Below are positions 7,267 through 14,240 of a stretch of 42,139 nucleotides of DNA, piece after piece. Position numbers and translations under genes: made by a program. Under the pieces are notes generated by a model. The model did no database searches. It was given only the letters and a program-made list of their open reading frames with translations, and was not told where the DNA came from. Source of the DNA: CAYNYM01 sp049366815 (GTDB taxonomy: Bacteria; Desulfobacterota; DSM-4660; Desulfatiglandales; HGW-15); NCBI GenBank assembly GCA_049366815.1, contig JBMNCO010000191.1:1-42139 (forward strand), read 5' to 3'. The stretch's first letter is position 1; each line of letters begins with the position of its first letter.

Positions 7267-8514
7267 ATGGAATTGAAATTGAATCAAGTCGATCCGGAAG
7301 TCGCGAGGGCCATCAGCGACGAGATCGAGCGTGAAAAGAACAGCCTGGTCATGATTGCCTCTGAAAACTATGTCTCTCGGGCCGTAATAGAGGCCCATGC
7401 CAATGTCATGACGAACAAGTATGCGGAAGGGTATCCCAGAAAAAGATACTATGGCGGGTGTGAATTCGTCGACGTCGCCGAAAAGTTGGCGGTTGACAGG
7501 GTGAAGACGCTCTATTCCGCGGAATACGCCAATGTCCAGCCCCATTCGGGTTCGCAGGCCAACATGGCGGTCTACCTCTCCTTCCTGAAACCCGGAGACA
7601 CGATTTTGGGCATGAACCTGTCACACGGAGGACATTTGACCCATGGGAGTCCGGTGAATTTTTCCGGGCGTCTCTTTCAGGCCCGGGCCTACGGCCTGAA
7701 TCCGGAAAAAGGGACCATCGACTATGGGCGGGTCCGGGAAATGGCTCGTGAACACCGGCCAAAGCTCATTGTTGCAGGTGCCAGTGCCTATCCACGCATC
7801 ATTGATTTCCATAAGTTCAAAGAGATCGCCCAGGAGGTAGGGGCCTATCTCATGGTCGATATGGCCCACATCGCGGGATTGGTGGCGGCGAATCTTCATC
7901 CTTCTCCCGTGGGCCTTGCTGATTTCGTCACTTCAACGACCCACAAGACCCTGAGAGGCCCGAGAGGCGGGTTCATCCTTTCAGAGGAAAGACACGGGGA
8001 AATCCTTGACAAGGGCGTATTCCCGGGCATTCAGGGCGGTCCCCTGATGCATATTATCGCGGCCAAGGCCGTGGCCTTCGGTGAGGCCCAGACCCAGGGC
8101 TTCAGGGATTACCAGCGCCAGATCATCGCAAATGCCAAGGTCCTGGCCGAGGTCTTCAACGGCTTCGGCTATGATCTGGTTTCAGGCGGAACGGATAATC
8201 ACCTGATCCTGATCGATCTGACCGAAAAAGGCCTGTCCGGTCTTGATGCGGAAGTGGCCCTCGGTCAGGCCGGGATCGCAGTGAACAAGAATGCGGTGCC
8301 CTTTGACAAGAGGGGCCCCAGGGTGACGAGCGGCTTGAGGCTGGGGACCCCGGCCCTCACGACCCGGGGCATGAAGGAAGACGAGATGCGTCTGATCGCC
8401 GGTCTGATCAGGGAGGTCCTGGAAAACCCCGCAGATGAAAAGACGCTCCAGGGTGTCCGAGGACAGGTTCTTGAGCTTTGCCGTGCATTTCCGATTTACG
8501 AATTCCTGCACTGA
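7267..8514 (+). CDS. glyA: Serine hydroxymethyltransferase
   Basis: GlyA is a PLP enzyme that converts serine and tetrahydrofolate to glycine and 5,10-methylene-THF, supplying one-carbon units for purines and thymidylate. The protein has 415 residues, typical for the family. The PLP lysine is K227 in STTHKTLRGPRGG. Other hallmarks are IASENYVS, YAEGYPRKRYYGG, HSGSQANMAVY and VDMAHIAGLVAA. ATG 7267 is preceded by GAGGGG (7252-7257) with a nine-base gap; an in-frame GTG at 7261 is too close to that site. The ribosome binding site overlaps the rpiB stop codon, consistent with an operon. Confidence 0.97.
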   Translation: MELKLNQVDPEVARAISDEIEREKNSLVMIASENYVSRAVIEAHANVMTNKYAEGYPRKRYYGGCEFVDVAEKLAVDRVKTLYSAEYANVQPHSGSQANMAVYLSFLKPGDTILGMNLSHGGHLTHGSPVNFSGRLFQARAYGLNPEKGTIDYGRVREMAREHRPKLIVAGASAYPRIIDFHKFKEIAQEVGAYLMVDMAHIAGLVAANLHPSPVGLADFVTSTTHKTLRGPRGGFILSEERHGEILDKGVFPGIQGGPLMHIIAAKAVAFGEAQTQGFRDYQRQIIANAKVLAEVFNGFGYDLVSGGTDNHLILIDLTEKGLSGLDAEVALGQAGIAVNKNAVPFDKRGPRVTSGLRLGTPALTTRGMKEDEMRLIAGLIREVLENPADEKTLQGVRGQVLELCRAFPIYEFLH

Positions 8515-8544
8515 AAGTGAGGCTTTCAGAGAAAGGTTGACCCT

Positions 8545-8991
8545 TTGCCGAGACCCGATTGGCCGGAATACTTCATGGGCATTACAAGGATGGTAGCGAG
8601 GCGATCCACCTGCCTGCGGCGCAAGGTCGGCGCGATCCTCGTCAAGGATAAACGCATCCTCGCCACGGGTTATAACGGCGCGCCTTCCGGGTTGAAGCAC
8701 TGTGAAGAGGTCGGTTGTCTGAGGGAGACTTCTTCGGTCCCTTCGGGGCACCGCCACGAATTGTGCCGGGCACTGCACGCGGAACAGAACGCCATTGTGC
8801 AGGCGGCCTGCCACGGTATCCCCATCAACGGCGCCACACTTTACTGCAGCAATAAGCCGTGCGTGATATGTGCCAAAATGATTATCAACGCGGGAATCCT
8901 CAAGGTCTATTACGAGGAGGACTACGATGATCCGCTGGCGGACCAGATGATGGCCGAGGCCGATATCGCATTGGAAAGGTTATGCATATGA
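8545..8991 (+). CDS. Deoxycytidylate (dCMP) deaminase
   Basis: The enzyme converts dCMP to dUMP, feeding thymidylate synthesis. It is a zinc-dependent cytidine-deaminase-fold protein of 148 residues. Zinc ligands are H78 in HAEQNA and C106/C109 in KPCVICAKM, with E80 as the proton shuttle. The N-terminal RPDWPEYFMGITRMVARRSTC and the TGYNGAPSGL segment are typical of ComEB/dCMP deaminases and argue against RibD or tRNA deaminases. The start codon is TTG at 8545 with GAAAGG eight bases upstream. Its stop overlaps the nrdR start as ATGA, so translation is coupled to nrdR, a regulator of deoxynucleotide synthesis. Confidence 0.93.
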   Translation: MPRPDWPEYFMGITRMVARRSTCLRRKVGAILVKDKRILATGYNGAPSGLKHCEEVGCLRETSSVPSGHRHELCRALHAEQNAIVQAACHGIPINGATLYCSNKPCVICAKMIINAGILKVYYEEDYDDPLADQMMAEADIALERLCI

Positions 8992-9458
8992 GATGCCCCT
9001 ATTGTACGAAGATCGATAATAAAGTGATTGACTCCCGCCTGAGCAAGGACGGCAGAACGATCAGGAGACGCAGGGAATGTATCGATTGCGGAAGACGGTT
9101 CACCACCTATGAAAAGCTGGAAGAAGTGCTCCCCATGGTCATCAAGAAAGACGGCCGGCGGGAACCCTTTAACAGGGACAAGATCACGGAGGGGATCAAG
9201 AAGGCCTGTCAGAAAAGACCCGTGAGCGTCACGAAAATCGAGGATTTCGTGGATTCCCTGGAGGTGCACTTTCAGGAACTGGGGAAGAAGGAGATCGAGA
9301 GCAAGGAAGTCGGGGAAATGGTCATCAACAGCCTCAAGGAATGGGACGAAGTGGCCTATGTCCGTTTCGCATCGGTTTACCGACAGTTCAGAGACATCAG
9401 TGAATTCATGGAGGAACTCGAGGGGATCTTGAGGGCCAGAAAAGAGGAGTCCTTATGA
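8988..9458 (+). CDS. nrdR: Transcriptional repressor NrdR
   Basis: NrdR represses ribonucleotide reductase genes by binding paired NrdR boxes, sensing ATP/dATP through an ATP-cone domain. The N-terminal zinc ribbon has four cysteines, C3, C6, C31 and C34 (MRCPYC and ECIDCGRRF). The DNA-contacting RTIRRRRECIDCGRRFTTYE lies between, and the ATP-cone spans about residues 47-137. The start at ATG 8988 gives the canonical MRCPYC N-terminus and 156 residues; an ATG six bases earlier is also in frame. GGAAAGG lies eight bases before 8988. It overlaps the dCMP deaminase gene by four bases. No ribonucleotide reductase gene is in the window, so its targets are elsewhere. Confidence 0.95.
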   Translation: MRCPYCTKIDNKVIDSRLSKDGRTIRRRRECIDCGRRFTTYEKLEEVLPMVIKKDGRREPFNRDKITEGIKKACQKRPVSVTKIEDFVDSLEVHFQELGKKEIESKEVGEMVINSLKEWDEVAYVRFASVYRQFRDISEFMEELEGILRARKEESL

Positions 9459-9572
9459 TGCCTTGGCGGTGATTCGCGGCCTTAAGGGTGTGGTTTTCAG
9501 CGTGGTGAAGTGTTACCATGTTTTTAGGGGTCTCCGGTTTGGTGGATTCCAATCGGCCCGGATGGAGACAAG

Positions 9573-10703
9573 GTGAAGGCGGGTTTGATCAATCAGGACG
9601 AAAGATTCATGAAAGAGGCCCTGAGGCTGGCCAAGAAGGGCCTGGGGCGCACCTCGCCGAATCCGGCCGTCGGGGCGGTGGTCGTTCGTGATGGAAAGGT
9701 CGTTGCCGGTGGCTACCACAAAAGGGCAGGCGGCGCCCATGCAGAGGTCGAGGCCCTGAATGGACTCGATGGCCGGGCCCATGAACGGGACGTCCTCTAC
9801 GTCACCCTCGAACCCTGCAATCACCAGGGCCGGACGCCCCCCTGTACCGAGGCGATTCTCAAGAGAGGTATAAAAAAGGTTGTCGTCGGCATGAAGGACC
9901 CCAACCCGGGTGTGGCCGGAGGAGGGTGTGACTTTTTGCGCCGACAGGGCGTGGAGGTGCGCGAAGGGACCCTGGAGACGGAGTGCCGGCGGTTGAATGA
10001 GGCCTTTATCAAGTATGTCACCACGGGGCGGCCTTTCGTGACGGCCAAGTCCGCCCTCACCCTGGACGGATGGACGGCGACCGCCACGGGTCATGCCAGG
10101 TGGGTCACCAATGAAAGGTCCCGCCGCTTTGTCCACGGCCTGAGAGATCGGGTGGATGGGTTGATGGTGGGCGTAGGCACGGTCCTGGCCGATGATCCGG
10201 CCCTGAATACGCGCCTTGGTGCCCGGAAAGGGAAAGATCCGGCCCGCATCATTGTGGATACGCACCTGCGCATACCTGCGAATGCCAGGGTCATGAACCT
10301 CGACTCGATCTCCCCCACAATCCTTGTCCTAGGGGAAGATGTGCCGTCGGACCGCATCGGGGCGTTAAAAGGGCAGGGCGCCGTTCCTTTGATCTGTCCG
10401 GTCAAGAATGGGCGCATCGATCTTGCCGCCATGATGGATGAACTCGGAAAGATGTCCATAACCTCCCTTCTTGTGGAAGGGGGCGCCGCCCTCATGGGAT
10501 CGCTCATCCGGGAGGGTCATGTGGATAAATTCTATATTTTCATGGCGCCGAAACTGCTGGTTGGAGATGACGGTGTGCCCATGGTGTCAGGTCCGGGACC
10601 CGAAAGGATGGATCAATCCCTGAACCTGAAGGCGTTGCGGCTGAGGCGGTTCGGGGACGATATTCTCATAAGGGGTTATCCTGATGTTCACGGGACTCGT
10701 TGA
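9573..10703 (+). CDS. ribD: Bifunctional riboflavin deaminase/reductase
   Basis: RibD performs the second and third steps from GTP to riboflavin: deamination of the pyrimidine ring, then reduction of the ribosyl side chain with NADPH. The N-terminal deaminase domain (about 1-145) has zinc ligands H56 (HAEVEAL), C82 and C91 (EPCNHQGRTPPC). The C-terminal reductase domain (about 150-370) shows the family's SALTLDG, GVGTVLADDPALNTR and LVEGGAALMGS. At 376 residues it is full length. The start is GTG 9573 after GGAGACAAG. Its last 20 bases overlap ribE. The pathway continues in ribE, ribBA and ribH on the same strand, and I could not find the conserved FMN-riboswitch core upstream. Confidence 0.95.
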   Translation: MKAGLINQDERFMKEALRLAKKGLGRTSPNPAVGAVVVRDGKVVAGGYHKRAGGAHAEVEALNGLDGRAHERDVLYVTLEPCNHQGRTPPCTEAILKRGIKKVVVGMKDPNPGVAGGGCDFLRRQGVEVREGTLETECRRLNEAFIKYVTTGRPFVTAKSALTLDGWTATATGHARWVTNERSRRFVHGLRDRVDGLMVGVGTVLADDPALNTRLGARKGKDPARIIVDTHLRIPANARVMNLDSISPTILVLGEDVPSDRIGALKGQGAVPLICPVKNGRIDLAAMMDELGKMSITSLLVEGGAALMGSLIREGHVDKFYIFMAPKLLVGDDGVPMVSGPGPERMDQSLNLKALRLRRFGDDILIRGYPDVHGTR

Positions 10704-11346
10704 AGGTTTGGGGATTGTAAGGGCACTGGAACGCATCGGTGAGGACGTGCGTATCACCGTTATGCCCCGTTTCGACTTTCTGGACTGCCGCGTAGGAGAC
10801 AGTGTATCCGTGAACGGCGCCTGTTTGACCGTAACCTCCACGGGGGGGGGCGCCTTCAGTGCGGATATTTCGGTGGAATCCCTTTCCCGCACCACACTCG
10901 GTCGGTTGAGGGCCGGGGACGAGGTGAATCTGGAACGGGCACTCCGTTTGACGGACCGGCTGGGGGGGCACCTCGTTTCCGGTCACGTGGACGGCATGGG
11001 AAAGCTCCTCGCGAGAGAACAGGAACAGCGTTCCTGGCGATTGAGGATCGGCATTGACAAAACCATCTCAAGGTATACCATTGACAAGGGTTCTGTCGCG
11101 GTGGACGGGGTCAGCCTGACCATAAACCGTTGCAACCAAACCTCCTTTGAGGTTAATATTATCCCACAGACCGGGCGGGAGACCACGCTCTTAAAAAAGA
11201 AGGTGGGAGATCTCGTCAATATTGAGACCGATTTGCTCGGGAAATATGTGGAGAAATTTTTTCTTGATGAGAAGCAATCCCGCGATGAAGGGAAAAAATC
11301 CGAAATCGATATGGAGATGCTTCTGAAGCATGGATTTGGCGACTAG
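10684..11346 (+). CDS. ribE: Riboflavin synthase alpha chain
   Basis: This enzyme dismutates two molecules of 6,7-dimethyl-8-ribityllumazine to riboflavin and a pyrimidinedione. It has the diagnostic MFTGLVEGLG N-terminus and two lumazine-binding repeats: residues 1-~97, with SVNGACLTVTS, and ~98-195, with GHVDGMGKL and SVAVDGVSLTINR. The 220-residue length is usual. The start codon lies inside the end of ribD (20-base overlap), so translation is coupled. The tail beyond about residue 200 is charged and variable, as in many homologues. Some bacteria call this gene ribC. Confidence 0.95.
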   Translation: MFTGLVEGLGIVRALERIGEDVRITVMPRFDFLDCRVGDSVSVNGACLTVTSTGGGAFSADISVESLSRTTLGRLRAGDEVNLERALRLTDRLGGHLVSGHVDGMGKLLAREQEQRSWRLRIGIDKTISRYTIDKGSVAVDGVSLTINRCNQTSFEVNIIPQTGRETTLLKKKVGDLVNIETDLLGKYVEKFFLDEKQSRDEGKKSEIDMEMLLKHGFGD

Positions 11347-11385
11347 CCGGGTTCCAAACTAATTTGTGGACGGATACGATACAAG

Positions 11386-12591
11386 ATGCCAATAACAAAA
11401 ATAAAAGATGTTTTAGAAGAACTGAGACAGGGAAGGCCTATCATCCTTGTGGATGATGAAGACAGGGAAAACGAAGGCGACCTGACTATGGCCGCTGAAA
11501 AGATCACACCTGAGGCCGTTAATTTTATGGCGACCTATGGGCGGGGGCTCATTTGTCTGTCCCTGGCCCCGGAAATTGTAGACAGGCTCAAACTGCCTCT
11601 GATGGTTCATGATAATCGCTCCCCTTTCAAGACCGCCTTTACGGTATCTATCGAGGCACGGGAAGGGGTTACGACGGGGATTTCCGCTGCGGACAGGGCG
11701 CATACCATCCTGACGGCCGTGGCGGATGACGCGCGGCCGGAGGACTTGATCCAGCCCGGGCATGTATTTCCTCTGAGGGCACGCAGGGGTGGTGTCCTTT
11801 TCCGGACCGGTCAGACCGAGGGATCGGTTGATCTGGCCCGGTTGGCGGGCCTGAAACCGGCAGGGGTGATCTGTGAGATCATGAATGACGACGGTACCAT
11901 GGCCCGCATGCCCGATCTGGAGAAGTTCGCCAAGAAACACGGGCTGAAGATTGCTACGGTGGCCGATATCATTGCCTACAGGATGAGGACCGAATCCTTT
12001 GTTCACAAGTTCGCTGAGACCAGTTTGCCCACGGCCTACGGCGAATTTAAGGCCATAGCCTTTGTGAACGATATTGACGATCATGAACATCTGGCCCTGG
12101 TCAAGGGAACGATTGATCCGGAAAAGGAGGTCCTTGTCCGGGTCCACTCCCAGTGCCTCACGGGCGATGTGTTCGGTTCCTATCGTTGTGACTGCGGAAC
12201 GCAACTCCAAACGGCCATGCAGATGGTGCAGGAGGAGGGACTCGGGGTTATCCTCTATATGCAGCAGGAGGGCAGGGGCATCGGACTGGCCAATAAAATC
12301 AAGGCCTACGCCCTTCAGGAAAACGGCAGGGACACGGTTGAGGCCAATGAGGACCTGGGTTTTGAGGCTGACCTTCGGGACTATGGGGTGGGGGCACAGA
12401 TCCTGGCCGCCCTGGGGGTCAAAAAGATGAGGATCCTGACCAACAATCCCAAGAAGATCGTCGGTCTTGAGGGTTACGGCCTGGAGGTCACGGGGAGGGT
12501 GCCCATAGAGATCGAACCGAGGCCGGAAAATATTCGCTACCTCACGACAAAATGTGAAAAGCTGGGGCATTTGTTGCATTTGAAAGATTAA
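11386..12591 (+). CDS. ribBA: DHBP synthase / GTP cyclohydrolase II fusion
   Basis: The fused protein makes both starting blocks of riboflavin. The N-terminal domain (about 1-200) converts ribulose 5-phosphate to 3,4-dihydroxy-2-butanone 4-phosphate; its acidic metal-binding motif is DDEDRENEGDL, with GISAADRAHT and GQTEGSVDLARLAG following. The C-terminal domain (about 208-401) opens GTP; zinc ligands are C257, C268 and C270 (HSQCLTG and RCDCGTQ), and GRGIGLANKIKAY and LTNNPKK complete the site. Both domains look intact, so both activities are expected. The start is ATG 11386; the ribosome binding site is weak. About 200 bp with a hairpin separates it from ribH. Confidence 0.96.
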   Translation: MPITKIKDVLEELRQGRPIILVDDEDRENEGDLTMAAEKITPEAVNFMATYGRGLICLSLAPEIVDRLKLPLMVHDNRSPFKTAFTVSIEAREGVTTGISAADRAHTILTAVADDARPEDLIQPGHVFPLRARRGGVLFRTGQTEGSVDLARLAGLKPAGVICEIMNDDGTMARMPDLEKFAKKHGLKIATVADIIAYRMRTESFVHKFAETSLPTAYGEFKAIAFVNDIDDHEHLALVKGTIDPEKEVLVRVHSQCLTGDVFGSYRCDCGTQLQTAMQMVQEEGLGVILYMQQEGRGIGLANKIKAYALQENGRDTVEANEDLGFEADLRDYGVGAQILAALGVKKMRILTNNPKKIVGLEGYGLEVTGRVPIEIEPRPENIRYLTTKCEKLGHLLHLKD

Positions 12592-12637
12592 GTCCTGCTT
12601 ATGAATCAACGTCAGGATGCGCATCCGCTTGCACATC

Positions 12638-12665
12638 GGAGGCCGGAGAGAGAAGCTCCGCCTCC
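12638..12665 (+). promoter_or_regulatory. GC-rich hairpin in the ribBA-ribH gap
   Basis: GGAGGC (12638-12643) pairs with GCCTCC (12660-12665), and GGAG (12645-12648) with CTCC (12656-12659). This makes a 10-bp stem with a single bulged C and a seven-base purine loop. It lies 46 bases after the ribBA stop and is not followed by a T run, so it is not a standard intrinsic terminator. It could be a processing or mRNA-stability element within the rib transcript. Confidence 0.4.
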
Positions 12666-12793
12666 CGGAAAGAAGGGTGCGTCATTTTTACCGGCTGTGA
12701 CGGATACCGGACAAATCTAAATTTTGATGTGGAAACTGAGATTGCGCCCGGATTCATTTTCAGACGGGCGTGAACCAAGGAGGGGACATCCCA

Positions 12794-13261
12794 ATGCCCA
12801 AGACATTTGAAGGGAAGATATCGGCGGAAGGCTTTCGTTTTGCCATCATCGTCAGTAGATTCAACGATTTCATCAGTTCGAAGTTGGCCGAGGGTGCCAT
12901 GGACGCCTTGAAACGTCATGGAGGCAAAGACGAACAGATTTCGCTTGTCAAGGTGCCCGGGGCCTTTGAGATACCCCTTGCGGCCAAACGACTCGCCGAG
13001 AACGGTGCGTATCACGCCATTATCTGCCTCGGTGCGGTGATCAGGGGATCTACGCCCCACTTTGATTATGTGGCCGCTGAGGTATCCAAGGGAATCGCCG
13101 TCGTCGCCCTTGAGAGCAAGATCCCCGTCACGTTCGGAGTCTTGACGACCGACAACCTGGAACAGGCCATTGAGAGGGCGGGCACCAAGTCGGGAAACAA
13201 GGGGTGGGATGCCGCCATGGCCGCCATGGAAATGGTGAACCTTTTTGCGGAACTGGATTAA
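12794..13261 (+). CDS. ribH: 6,7-dimethyl-8-ribityllumazine synthase
   Basis: RibH condenses the ribityl-aminopyrimidine from RibD with dihydroxybutanone phosphate from RibBA to give lumazine, the RibE substrate. The protein has 155 residues. Family motifs are present: VSRFNDFISSKLAEGA near the N-terminus, VPGAFEIPLAAK, LGAVIRGSTPHFDYV and TFGVLTTDNLEQA. The start at ATG 12794 is fixed by a strong AAGGAGGGG eight bases upstream; an upstream in-frame GTG at 12770 lacks a site. Such enzymes usually assemble as pentamers or 60-mer capsids. It completes the riboflavin set in this window. Confidence 0.96.
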   Translation: MPKTFEGKISAEGFRFAIIVSRFNDFISSKLAEGAMDALKRHGGKDEQISLVKVPGAFEIPLAAKRLAENGAYHAIICLGAVIRGSTPHFDYVAAEVSKGIAVVALESKIPVTFGVLTTDNLEQAIERAGTKSGNKGWDAAMAAMEMVNLFAELD

Positions 13262-13410
13262 TCCGGCTCGAAAATGCTCCCCCGCTTGGAGGTTCTTGTG
13301 TCAGCGGGGTACTTGACGTAGATTCAGCACCCCTGGATGGTAACGCTCCGGGGGGAGAAAAGCGGAAGTTGGATTCTCTGGCGCAGGGTCCGCGTAGTTT
13401 TCAATATACC

Positions 13411-13851
13411 ATGAAGGCAATGGGAAAAAGACGTCGAGCCAGGGAACTGGCCATTCAGGTTCTTTTTCATATGGAGTACAATTCCGGCGATCCGGAGGAT
13501 TGTTTTCAGCTTGTCTGTGACAACTTCGATCCGCCGGAGGATATCAGACCCTTTTCCAGGGAACTGGTCCTGGGTGTCTGCGGACACAGAGATGAACTGG
13601 ACCGATTGATCAGCGGGTCATCGAAAAATTGGCGCCTTAAGAGGATGTCCTATGTGGACAGGAACATACTCAGGATAGGGGTATTCGAGATCCTTTTCAT
13701 GAAGGATATCCCACCCAAGGTATCCATTGATGAGGCCGTTGAACTGGGAAAAATATTCGGGAGAGAGGAATCCGGGTCCTTTATCAACGGAATTCTCGAC
13801 CATGTGTTCAATAGCCTTGAGGATCGGGATACACGGGAAAAGGCGCCCTGA
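13411..13851 (+). CDS. nusB: Transcription antitermination protein NusB
   Basis: NusB, with NusE (S10), binds boxA RNA in rRNA leaders and promotes antitermination. The all-helical protein of 146 residues shows RRRARELAIQVLFHMEYN at the N-terminus and the C-terminal YVDRNILRIGVFEILFM...PPKVSIDEAVELGKIFG...SFINGILD typical of the family. ATG 13411 and 13420 are both possible starts; neither has a good ribosome binding site. The frame runs open into ribH, but that upstream part is not NusB-like. ribH-nusB adjacency is common in bacteria. Confidence 0.93.
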   Translation: MKAMGKRRRARELAIQVLFHMEYNSGDPEDCFQLVCDNFDPPEDIRPFSRELVLGVCGHRDELDRLISGSSKNWRLKRMSYVDRNILRIGVFEILFMKDIPPKVSIDEAVELGKIFGREESGSFINGILDHVFNSLEDRDTREKAP

Positions 13852-13873
13852 ATCTCACCTGTCCAAGCAAGAT

Positions 13874-14050
13874 GGATTGCCGCTCCGAGCAGAGACCGGT
13901 ATGTTTCATTCGCTGTGCTCCCTGCGGCGTCCACAGCTTCGCTCGCTGCGGGATGCCGGCCCCTCATCCGTCCTGATTCAGGACCAACCCATGCCCGCTT
14001 CGGGAAAATACCGCCCCTGCTTTCCGCTGCTCCAACGACAACCTGAATGT
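13874..14050 (+). repeat. Dispersed structured repeat, copy A
   Basis: This is the first and most diverged of three related ~155-180 bp elements (the others are at 28689-28870 and 29636-29790), all in plus orientation and between genes. It shares the opening GCCGCTCCGAGCAG, the central CGCTGCGGGATG and TCCTG-ATT-CAGG hairpin, and the closing CTTTCCGCTGCTC. The end arms can pair (around ACCGGTAT and ATACCG), with a bulge. It sits in the 390-bp nusB-leuS gap, which has no other feature that I could identify. Confidence 0.8.
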
Positions 14051-14240
14051 AAATATGGCCGCTTTACATCGGCGAATCCATGATGTAAATGGTACCCGAA
14101 GTTGGAAATGGGCCTGTTTTGGAAACCAACGGCCTCGAATATCGACTCGCTCTAAAAGACCGGGACATCGCGGACGAGAGGGGAATGTCTCCCGGGCGGG
14201 GGATCCCCGGAACTCAATCATGACAAGGTAATGGCAAGAT

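Noticed and set aside
9459..9572. Possible FMN riboswitch before ribD
   Set aside because: The conserved core words of the element are absent in this 114-bp gap.
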